A DNA stretch of 20,280 bases. Source: Actinomycetota bacterium. GTDB taxonomy: Bacteria; Actinomycetota; Geothermincolia; Fen-727; Anoxymicrobiaceae. The stretch is from assembly GCA_003154635.1 (NCBI GenBank), contig PMDX01000295.1, positions 1-20,280 of the forward strand, in the 5' to 3' direction. Below, piece by piece: positions 14,304-20,280 of the stretch. Position numbers and translations under genes: made by a program. Under the pieces are notes generated by a model. The model was not told the origin of the DNA, ran no database searches, and was given only the letters and a program-made list of their open reading frames with translations. Numbering within the stretch: position 1 is the first letter of the stretch; every line of letters starts with the position of its first letter.

Positions 14304-15407
14304 TCAATGGGGAGGGAAATATAGACTTTCGAGGCGGGATGCGAGGTGTTCCCAGGAAAACTGGTTGACCCCTGCCAGGCCGGCGGCGACCAGGTCAGCT
14401 CGCCGGGTTTCATCGAGGAGCATCTCACAGAGGGCGTGGGCAAGGTCGGTGGAATCGCCGTTGGCGAAAAGGGTTCCACCACCGGTGCTGGCGAGCACGC
14501 CCGCGTATCCGGGGATGTCCGAAGCGACGACGGACGTTCCCGAAGCGTTCGCTTCAAGAAGAATCATGCCGAAGCTCTCTCCACCCAGCGCGGGAGCGCA
14601 GAATACATCCGCGGCGGAGTAGTAAGCCGGCAGGTCCTCGTTGTTCACGAACCCCACGACTCTTACCCTTTCCCACAGTTCGGGTGCAAGCTCACGCTTG
14701 ACCTTCTCATCCTCAAAACCGGACCCCGCTATCACGAGCGAGCACCCCGGTATTTCGCGGGCGACGACTGGAAATGCGCTCAACAGGACTTCGATTCCCT
14801 TGCGAGGCTCGTTTCGACCGACAAACAGCACGACCGGCCCGGCTTTCGGGAATGAATGAGGCCGATCACCCCCCGGAGTGAACCGGATCAGGTCCACGCC
14901 ATTTGGGACTATCTCGTACTCTCCAGGAAAGTACCGCGAAGCGAGCATGCGTGCCGGTTCGGAAACGGCGATAAGGACGTCGATCCGCGCATGGACTCTC
15001 TTGAACAAAATTCGTGCAAGACCGTGTAGTGACGAGCCGTCCTCGCCGGCCGCGTGGAAAGTCCCGACCACCCGCGCGGGCGTACCCATAACGGCGGACG
15101 TCGAGACGAAAGGCACCAAGGGCTCATGGACATGGACGACATCGTATGCCCCTTCTTTGAGGATGCGCCTGATGCGCGCTCCCGTCCCGGGTGCAAGCGC
15201 GAGCCTGGCGGTCGAGCCGTTCGCCGGGATCGGCACCGAGCGGCCTGCGGTGACGAAGCGCGCACCATCGGGCGGGGGACCTCCGTCAGGTGCGACCACT
15301 GTTACATCGTGGCCGTGACGGGCCAGCTCGGCAGATAGCCCTTCTATGTGGTTGTTCACACCGCCCGGGTGGGCCCACGAGTAAGGGGATATTATCGCTA
15401 TCTTCAT
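14304..15407 (-). CDS. pimA: PimA-like phosphatidyl-myo-inositol alpha-mannosyltransferase (GT4)
   Basis: A 367-residue GT-B fold enzyme of family GT4. It opens MKIAIISPYSWAHPGGVNNH (GGV donor/acceptor loop); HVHEPLVPFVS (about 92-102) and FHAAGED (His118, the position of the key PimA histidine) follow. The C-terminal domain has FVGRNEPRKG (Arg198, Lys203) and the E-x7-E motif in GGESFGMILLEA (Glu277, Glu285). These blocks closely match mycobacterial PimA, which transfers mannose from GDP-mannose to phosphatidylinositol on the cytosolic membrane face as the first PIM step. ATG at 15407 has GGTGAG 6 bases upstream. The gene lies in the same orientation as patA- and pgsA-like genes but is separated from them by an inserted plus-strand pair. 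Another GT4 acceptor cannot be fully excluded. Confidence 0.85.
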   Translation of the reverse strand: MKIAIISPYSWAHPGGVNNHIEGLSAELARHGHDVTVVAPDGGPPPDGARFVTAGRSVPIPANGSTARLALAPGTGARIRRILKEGAYDVVHVHEPLVPFVSTSAVMGTPARVVGTFHAAGEDGSSLHGLARILFKRVHARIDVLIAVSEPARMLASRYFPGEYEIVPNGVDLIRFTPGGDRPHSFPKAGPVVLFVGRNEPRKGIEVLLSAFPVVAREIPGCSLVIAGSGFEDEKVKRELAPELWERVRVVGFVNNEDLPAYYSAADVFCAPALGGESFGMILLEANASGTSVVASDIPGYAGVLASTGGGTLFANGDSTDLAHALCEMLLDETRRADLVAAGLAGVNQFSWEHLASRLESLYFPPH

Positions 15408-15494
15408 AACAAGCTCACCATGCACGAACCCCTGAAATCGGATAGTATTCTTCGCGCGCTCCAGAAATACCGGGAGCGAGGAGGCAAAAAGTCA

Positions 15495-16145
15495 GTGACT
15501 GCCATTATCCAGTTCTTAATAAGTCTAGATCAATCGGTGTTCAAGGCTATCAACTCACTCGCCGGCAAGTCATCCGTGCTTAACTGGCTTGCCAGGGTTG
15601 GAGCCGACGACCACATCATACCAGTCGTTCTCACACTTCTGGTGTTCCTGGTCATCCTGCTTGCAAGAGACAGGCAAGCTCGAGAGGTAGCTTTCACCTG
15701 CTTCCTCTGCACCGTCATCGCATTCGTCATGTCAATGGTCATCCTTTTCATCCTCAACGGCGCGTTCTTCCGGCCTCGTCCATACACGAGCATGTCAAAC
15801 GTGCACCTGCTTTTCTACCATAACACCGATAGCTCGTTCCCTTCCAACGCGGCGACGATGGCCTTCGTCATGGCGATATCGGTCTTCATGTACTACCGCA
15901 AGGTCGGAAGCGTGATGTTGGCGCTCGCTGTCTATGTGGGTCTCGCCCGCGTGTTTTGCGGGGTCCACTATCCGCTGGATATTGTCTCAGGAGCGATGCT
16001 CGGGTTAGGAAGCGCCTTCCTGACGCGCGCCGCCGAACCCCTGTACCGCCCGCTCGCGGTCGCCCTCAACAGGGTTACAGACAGGCTGCTGGCTTCGTGG
16101 CAGGGTCCACAACGTGCCGTGTCAGGGGGCGGTGAGAGCAAATGA
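15495..16145 (+). CDS. PAP2-fold membrane phosphatase-like protein with altered active-site motifs
   Basis: A 216-residue polytopic protein of the PAP2 / undecaprenyl-diphosphate phosphatase (BcrC-like) class. It begins with LDQSVFKAINSLAG and has about five hydrophobic helices. Motif P3 is largely kept (ARVFCGVHYPLD: Arg152, His158, Asp162). Motif P1, normally K-x6-RP, reads N-x6-RP (Asn88...Arg95-Pro96). Motif P2, normally PSGH, reads FPSNA with Ala119 where the catalytic His is expected. The bases at these sites are unambiguous and the frame is intact. The start is GTG at 15495, 10 bases after AGGAGG (15479-15484); an upstream ATG at 15420 lacks a site. The stop overlaps the next start (ATGA). 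It may act on a lipid phosphate with altered chemistry or be a non-catalytic relative. Confidence 0.8.
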   Translation: MTAIIQFLISLDQSVFKAINSLAGKSSVLNWLARVGADDHIIPVVLTLLVFLVILLARDRQAREVAFTCFLCTVIAFVMSMVILFILNGAFFRPRPYTSMSNVHLLFYHNTDSSFPSNAATMAFVMAISVFMYYRKVGSVMLALAVYVGLARVFCGVHYPLDIVSGAMLGLGSAFLTRAAEPLYRPLAVALNRVTDRLLASWQGPQRAVSGGGESK

Positions 16146-17218
16146 GCAAGATCATCCACATGCGTGGTGACCTGGCGGGGATGTTCATTTTCTTTGTCAT
16201 CGCCTTCCTCGGAGCATGGCAGTTCGTCGTGGCGTCTTTCCACCTGAACGGCCTTTCGCTCACCGGCTACCCGGACCGCAAATGGTTGAGCGGGCTGCTG
16301 GGCGGCATGCTGGTGGCGGGTGCCTGCGCGTGGTACTTTTCGCGTCCCGGTCATTTCGCCTCACCCGATACCGAGGGGATAGAGACCTTTATCGTCCTGA
16401 CGGGGGGACTCATCGTAGCCACGGTGGCCCAGGCTATCCTGGCGTCTGTCGCCATTCTACTCCGCCGAAAGCGTACATATGATGCCGGCGCCCCCCTGGC
16501 GGCCGAGGATTTTGAGCTCGAAGTCGCGGGTGCTTGCGTACCGTCCAGGTTCGTCCCCGCTACAGGGAAGGCGCGGGCGGGTGGTGGCGTTCTCCTCCTC
16601 CACGATTTCGGCGGTACAATCGCCGACCTCGACGCGATCGCCGCGGCGCTCGCCCAAGCCGGGCACTGTGCGCTTGCCGTCGAACTCGACGGCCACGGTA
16701 ATAGCCCCAGGGAAATAACTTCGGCGTCGATGGATGAGCTTCTGGATGCCGCCGCGGCCGAGCTGCGGAAACGTACCGACGGTGGGCCCGTCAACGCGGT
16801 CGGCGCCGGTTTCGGAGGTCACCTCGCAATCGAGCTCGCGAGAAGGGGCGCCGCCTCCAGGGTGGTCGCTATCGACCCTCCCGCGAGGGACGCGGAAGGT
16901 TACGGTGAGACAAATGCGATGAGGGAGTCTTCTCCCATCCGTATTGTCACTGCCTTTTTCAAGCCGCCTGCCAGGGGCTCTGATGGAAAGAGATCAAGCC
17001 TTTCAAGGCTGCTGCGCATGCTGCCTCCACCCGAACAGATCTCATCCGGCAGCGTAACGGTGCTCGGCACTTACGAGAGATGGCTCAACCGGCCCCCTGC
17101 ACTGGAGGCGTTTGCCGCCTCCATCGGTTCGGACAGCACGAAGATGCTCGTTGGGACTCATTCATCGCTTACTGACTCGAAAGAGGCGATCGAGGAAGTG
17201 CTGGCGGCGCTCGCCTGA
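16142..17218 (+). CDS. Membrane-anchored alpha/beta-hydrolase-fold protein lacking the nucleophile serine
   Basis: A 358-residue protein with three N-terminal membrane helices (about 11-32, 49-66, 82-107), a basic stop-transfer RRKR, and a C-terminal alpha/beta-hydrolase-like domain (about 125-358). The domain shows the oxyanion strand VLLLHDFGGTIADLD and LAVELDGHGNSPRE, equivalent to the usual HGFGGS and DLPGHGRS blocks. The nucleophile elbow reads GAGFGG (221-226), with Gly223 where G-x-S-x-G requires Ser. A late GTHSS (His340) is in the place of the catalytic His. The stop is intact and there is no frameshift. The start overlaps the PAP2 stop (ATGA 16142-16145), so the pair is translationally coupled. 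The stop TGA (16216-equivalent site at 17216-17218) abuts the patA stop. Catalysis by the normal mechanism is unlikely; function unknown. Confidence 0.75.
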   Translation: MSKIIHMRGDLAGMFIFFVIAFLGAWQFVVASFHLNGLSLTGYPDRKWLSGLLGGMLVAGACAWYFSRPGHFASPDTEGIETFIVLTGGLIVATVAQAILASVAILLRRKRTYDAGAPLAAEDFELEVAGACVPSRFVPATGKARAGGGVLLLHDFGGTIADLDAIAAALAQAGHCALAVELDGHGNSPREITSASMDELLDAAAAELRKRTDGGPVNAVGAGFGGHLAIELARRGAASRVVAIDPPARDAEGYGETNAMRESSPIRIVTAFFKPPARGSDGKRSSLSRLLRMLPPPEQISSGSVTVLGTYERWLNRPPALEAFAASIGSDSTKMLVGTHSSLTDSKEAIEEVLAALA

Positions 17219-18100
17219 TCACTCCCTGTCGGAAGGCCATGCAGGCATGAACATGTGCCACTGGGCCGGGTCTTCGCGGATCAACACCTCGAGCTGTCGT
17301 GCGACCAGCTGCATGGTCTCGCGGATAACTTCGTCCCTGTCGCGCCCGTCCGAGGTGCTCACCCCGATCGGGTCCATGGCGTGCCCTACCCATCCATCCC
17401 TGGTGTTCCTCACGCTAACGACGAGGATCGGGGAACCACTGCGCAGTGCGAGTGCCGCGGGGCCCGGAGGCAGCGTCGTCCGTTCTCCGAAGAACTCCAC
17501 CTCGACCCCCTTGCCCTTGAGGTCGCGGTCGCTCAACAAGGCGAGCATGACCCCGCTCTCGAGGGACTCGACCATGGCGTCACGGGTCTCCGGCTTTTTG
17601 TCATACGGGAAGATATCGATTCCGACTGCCTTGCGGAGCTTGCAGAACAGGTCGAACAGCTCCACGGGCTTGAGGATCTCGGCGACGGCTGCGAACGGCC
17701 CGAGACTGGAGAGGAAAACAGCCCCGGCCTCCCACGAACCATAGTGCGGTAACACTACCAGCACGCCCTTACCCGCGTTTATCGCCGATATGAGGACCGA
17801 CTCGTTCACCCTGCTGAAACGCTCGAGCACGTACTCCCTCGACATGGTGGGAAGCCAGAAGATATCTACCCAGTAATCCGCGTAGTAGCGACACGCGCGG
17901 CGGGCAGTGCTCCTGACCTCTTTCTCGCTCGCCTCATGGCCGAGCGCTCGACGCATGTTGCGCTTTATCATCCTGCGCTTGCCCGGGAACGCATAGTAGT
18001 AGATATTCGCTCCCGCGTGCGCGACCGCGCGTGTGAAGCTTATGGGCAGCCAGCCTATGACCTTGTCCGCGAACAGGAACAGGTAATATGCGGGCTTCAT
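17219..18100 (-). CDS. patA: PatA/LpxL-type acyltransferase (PIM acyltransferase)
   Basis: A 293-residue lysophospholipid-acyltransferase-like protein. An N-terminal amphipathic/hydrophobic region precedes the catalytic H-x4-E motif LPHYGSWEAG (His119, Glu124). Further family blocks are LLSDRDLKGKGVEVEFFGERTTLPPGPAALA and WHMFMPAW. The LpxL/HtrB family acylates lipid A in Gram-negatives; in actinobacteria the PatA branch acylates the mannose of PIM1/PIM2. Its position right after the pgsA-like gene, with a 4-base ATGA overlap (18100-18097), is that of Rv2611c after the PI synthase in Mycobacterium tuberculosis. This overlap fixes the start at 18100 rather than an in-frame ATG at 18118. The symbol is assigned by motif and context. 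Confidence 0.85.
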   Translation of the reverse strand: MKPAYYLFLFADKVIGWLPISFTRAVAHAGANIYYYAFPGKRRMIKRNMRRALGHEASEKEVRSTARRACRYYADYWVDIFWLPTMSREYVLERFSRVNESVLISAINAGKGVLVVLPHYGSWEAGAVFLSSLGPFAAVAEILKPVELFDLFCKLRKAVGIDIFPYDKKPETRDAMVESLESGVMLALLSDRDLKGKGVEVEFFGERTTLPPGPAALALRSGSPILVVSVRNTRDGWVGHAMDPIGVSTSDGRDRDEVIRETMQLVARQLEVLIREDPAQWHMFMPAWPSDRE

Positions 18101-18762
18101 TCGGCCAGCGCCTTCCATACCTCTATCAGTCTCTCAAAGACGGTCTCGAAGAGGAGCACCGCCATTATCCATACGACGATCTTGAGGACCCACGGCGACA
18201 GGCCGTTGAAGAACAGACCGATTGCGAGGAGGATGATGCGCGGCGCCCTCGCCATGAGGCCCGCCTTGCAGTGGACATCGAGCGACTCGGCCTTTGCCCG
18301 CACGTAGCTGACGAGGAACGTCATGACAAGGATGGCCAGGGACAGGCCGACGTACACGCCCTCGGACGACCTCAGGAAGTAGATAGCGAGGCCCAGATAT
18401 ATCGCCGCGTCGCTGATCCGGTCCGAGAAAGAGTCGAGGAACGACCCGAACGCGGTCGTCTTCTCGAGCTTCTTCGCGACATAGCCGTCGATGATGTCGA
18501 ATATGCCGGACAGCACCCAGAATACCGCGGCCAAGGGCACGTTTTTCACCGTGAGGAAGTAAGCGCTCGCAAATGCCAGTGCGATTCCCAGCAAGGTGAT
18601 GATGTTAGGTGAGATGCCGAGCTTTCCAAAAAACCAGGTGAACGGGCGGAAGAAGAAGTCCGAGAACCACCTCAGGCCCTCATCCATCTTCTGTCCACGC
18701 GAAGGGACCGCCCCACCGGTCGACGTCCCAAGAGCATCATCCACAGTCGTATCGCCTTCCAT
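18097..18762 (-). CDS. pgsA: CDP-alcohol phosphatidyltransferase, probable phosphatidylinositol (phosphate) synthase
   Basis: A 221-residue integral membrane enzyme that displaces CMP from CDP-diacylglycerol with an alcohol. The full signature D-x2-DG-x2-A-x9-G-x3-D-x3-D is present: DIIDGYVAKK (Asp89, Asp92, Gly93, Ala96), then FGSFLDSFSDR (Gly106, Asp110, Asp114). The Arg that usually follows the Ala is Lys97. About six hydrophobic helices follow a 30-residue polar N-terminus. In this locus, beside patA- and pimA-like genes, the likely acceptor is inositol 1-phosphate, giving phosphatidylinositol phosphate; phosphatidylglycerophosphate synthase is the alternative. ATG at 18762 has GGAGGT close upstream. 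It is separated from the DUF2007 gene by 76 bases. Confidence 0.88.
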   Translation of the reverse strand: MEGDTTVDDALGTSTGGAVPSRGQKMDEGLRWFSDFFFRPFTWFFGKLGISPNIITLLGIALAFASAYFLTVKNVPLAAVFWVLSGIFDIIDGYVAKKLEKTTAFGSFLDSFSDRISDAAIYLGLAIYFLRSSEGVYVGLSLAILVMTFLVSYVRAKAESLDVHCKAGLMARAPRIILLAIGLFFNGLSPWVLKIVVWIMAVLLFETVFERLIEVWKALAE

Positions 18763-18838
18763 GCCACCTCCACCGCGTATCCTCGGGGTCGAGTTGTATT
18801 CTATTCACTTCAGGCCGAACGAGGAAGTTACTGACCCG

Positions 18839-19081
18839 CTACTCGTCGACGTCCCAGATGTCGCGGAGAATCTCGCGCGCTTCTTCGGCGCGGTCCTCCG
18901 GAACCATGATGCCGTGAATGCCTCCGCCGCCGGTGATCGCGAACGTCCAAGGCCTGTTAATAATGACGGGTATGACCTCCGCCTTGAGCACCGATTCGAG
19001 CATGCCGACGGCGATCTGGTTAGGCGCGGTCGCGATCTCTACCCAACCTTCGGGTTTACCGTCGGAAAATAATCCTGGCAA
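18839..19081 (-). CDS. DUF2007-like small protein
   Basis: An 80-residue protein with the pattern of the DUF2007 (putative signal-transducing, ACT-like small) family: WVEIATAPNQIAVGMLESVLKAEVIPVIINRP, a Gly-rich GGGGIHGIMVPE segment, and DRAEEAREIL near the end. This is the usual order of an alpha/beta unit, a glycine turn and a terminal helix. Function of the family is not known. The start is taken as TTG at 19081, 11 bases after the proS stop; it has no clear ribosome binding site and probably depends on translation reinitiation from proS. A longer in-frame reading to 19195 would overlap proS and is less likely. Confidence 0.7.
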   Translation of the reverse strand: MPGLFSDGKPEGWVEIATAPNQIAVGMLESVLKAEVIPVIINRPWTFAITGGGGIHGIMVPEDRAEEAREILRDIWDVDE

Positions 19082-19091
19082 GGGGCGAGGC

Positions 19092-20280
19092 TCACGGGGC
19101 TTCCGCGAGGGCCCTTTCGAATCCTTCGAGTGCCTCCTCAAGGGCGACGTCCCTCCTCTCGCCCGTATGGCGCGTCTTGAGGTCGACTTTTCCATCGGCC
19201 AGCTTCTTGCCTACCACTATCTGCACCGGGAGCCCGATGAGGTCGGCGTCGTTGAACTTAACCCCGGGGCTCACCTCGCGGTCGTCCACGAGCGCCTGGT
19301 AACCTCGCGCGGCAAGCTCCCTTTCGAGCCTGTCGGCCGCCTCGGCCTGGTCTGGTCTCCCCGGCCCAACTACCACTATCTGGACCGGCAGCGGTGCGAC
19401 GGCTTTCGGCCAACTGATACCGCCTTCGTCGTTGTGCTGCTCGACGATGGTCTGAAGCATCCGCGACGTACCGATGCCGTACGTGCCCATAATCACCGGG
19501 TGAAGCGCACCGTCTTCGCCCGTAAACTCGACTTTGAGCGGGTCGGTGTACTTTGTCCCGAGCTTGAAGATGTGCCCTATCTCGATGCCGCGGGCGATCT
19601 TGAGGATCCCATCGCACCTCGGGCAAAGGTCGCCCTCGACCGCACCCGCGATATCGGCGACGGGCTCCGCCGTAAAGTCGCGGCCTTCCTCGACACCGGT
19701 ATAGTGATAATCCAACTTGTTTGCGCCACACACGAGACCGCGGGCACCCCTTGCCTCCGCGTCGAAAAGCACCCTAACTCCTTCGAGCCCGACGGGCCCC
19801 GTGTATCCAGGGGTTATCGTCGGGTAGAGATCGCGTTCGTCATCCCTCATTACGTGGAACTCGTCAGTGCCGAGTGCGGTCATGAGCTTTGCCTCGGAGA
19901 CCTCCCTGTAGCCCGGAACGAACACGGCCAGAGCCTCGTTGCCCACGACGTACAGCACGCACTTCAACACTCCGTCGCACGTCGTGTCGAGAAAGCCCGC
20001 GACGTCATCGATGGTGATCATCCCCGGTGTCTTGACCTCCTCGATGGAGCGCGATTCGCCGCCGAAGGCGCGACCGGGCCCGTGCATCTCCAGCTCGGCG
20101 TTCGCACCGTACTCGCAGTTCTCGCAGTAGACAAGGATGTCCTCCCCGACCTCCGAGATGACCATGAACTCGTGGGAAGCGGAGCCGCCGATCAGGCCCG
20201 TCGATGCCTCCACGACCCGGGTCTCGAGGGAGCATCTCTTCGCGATGGTCGAGTATGCCTCGAACATTCTCCCGTAGGTG
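19092..20280 (-). CDS. proS: Prolyl-tRNA synthetase, bacterial type (5' end outside window)
   Basis: The C-terminal 396 codons of class II prolyl-tRNA synthetase, which charges tRNA-Pro in the cytosol. The visible part starts inside the catalytic core (TYGRMFEAYSTIAKR, then TGLIGGSASHEFM). The inserted YbaK-like editing domain follows (about the segment from TPGMITIDDVAGFLD to HYTGVEEGRDF), which removes mischarged alanine. Then come CPRCDGILKIARGIEIGHIFKLGTKY, motif 3 in MGTYGIGTSRMLQTIVEQH, and the anticodon-binding domain from PLPVQIVVVG to the end. All agree with E. coli-type ProS with the insertion. The stop is at 19092-19094; the start is beyond base 20280. It is the first visible gene of a minus-strand series running into the lipid genes. 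Confidence 0.97.
   Translation of the reverse strand, partial: TYGRMFEAYSTIAKRCSLETRVVEASTGLIGGSASHEFMVISEVGEDILVYCENCEYGANAELEMHGPGRAFGGESRSIEEVKTPGMITIDDVAGFLDTTCDGVLKCVLYVVGNEALAVFVPGYREVSEAKLMTALGTDEFHVMRDDERDLYPTITPGYTGPVGLEGVRVLFDAEARGARGLVCGANKLDYHYTGVEEGRDFTAEPVADIAGAVEGDLCPRCDGILKIARGIEIGHIFKLGTKYTDPLKVEFTGEDGALHPVIMGTYGIGTSRMLQTIVEQHNDEGGISWPKAVAPLPVQIVVVGPGRPDQAEAADRLERELAARGYQALVDDREVSPGVKFNDADLIGLPVQIVVGKKLADGKVDLKTRHTGERRDVALEEALEGFERALAEAP

Noticed and set aside
15348..15494. Longer PAP2 reading frames starting at 15348 or ATG 15420.
   Set aside because: The first overlaps pimA, the second has no ribosome binding site; GTG 15495 has AGGAGG and begins at the usual family N-terminus.
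1..20280. tRNA or rRNA genes, CRISPR arrays, transposases, integrases, attachment sites and toxin-antitoxin pairs.
   Set aside because: None was recognised on either strand; the only repeats are short hairpins and the VWAVG coding repeats.

Overview
The window looks like chromosomal DNA from an actinobacterium. The main evidence is gene order on the minus strand: a prolyl-tRNA synthetase, a DUF2007 protein, a CDP-alcohol phosphatidyltransferase, a PatA-type acyltransferase, then (after an inserted plus-strand pair) a PimA-type mannosyltransferase, and finally pdxS about 14 kb further on. The order phosphatidylinositol synthase / patA / pimA / ... / pdxS is the phosphatidylinositol-mannoside (PIM) locus of mycobacteria and other Actinomycetota. 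Moderately high G+C (not counted), many GTG/TTG starts and terminator-like hairpins without U-tracts fit this. The accessory content (URO-D superfamily protein, surface propeller lipoproteins) would suit a deep-branching, possibly anaerobic lineage rather than a mycobacterium; that is inference. No tRNA, rRNA, CRISPR array, insertion sequence or phage gene was seen.

Layout. 1-729: 5' part of pdxS (minus), with its own promoter. 989-2077: an FAD oxidoreductase on the plus strand, preceded by a hairpin-plus-T5 leader element. 2191-5620: a translationally coupled three-gene minus-strand operon of a GT-C membrane glycosyltransferase and two seven-repeat VWAVG beta-propeller lipoproteins. 5919-7067: a URO-D superfamily protein that is not HemE. 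7401-8561: a DUF3048 (YerB-like) lipoprotein. 8747-10389: lemA-htpX. 10531-12290: an inositol-monophosphatase-family enzyme followed 8 bases later by a LysE exporter. 12386-14233: a plus-strand protein with a single zinc ribbon and a very long Pro/Ala/Glu-rich tail. 14304-15407: pimA-like. 15495-17218: a coupled plus-strand pair, a PAP2-fold protein and a membrane-anchored alpha/beta-hydrolase-fold protein, both lacking textbook catalytic residues. 17219-19081: patA-like, pgsA-like and DUF2007 genes. 19092-20280: the C-terminal part of proS, running off the window.

How they fit together. The right half is mainly envelope lipid biosynthesis: PI synthase, PIM mannosyltransferase and PIM acyltransferase, with a PAP2-fold and an IMPase-family protein that could act on lipid or inositol phosphates. 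The left half mixes vitamin B6 synthesis, envelope proteins (GT-C plus propeller lipoproteins, LemA/HtpX, YerB) and one-carbon or corrinoid-type chemistry. The least explained parts are the GT-C/propeller operon, the residue-deficient PAP2/hydrolase pair inside the PIM cluster, and the zinc-ribbon/disordered protein.
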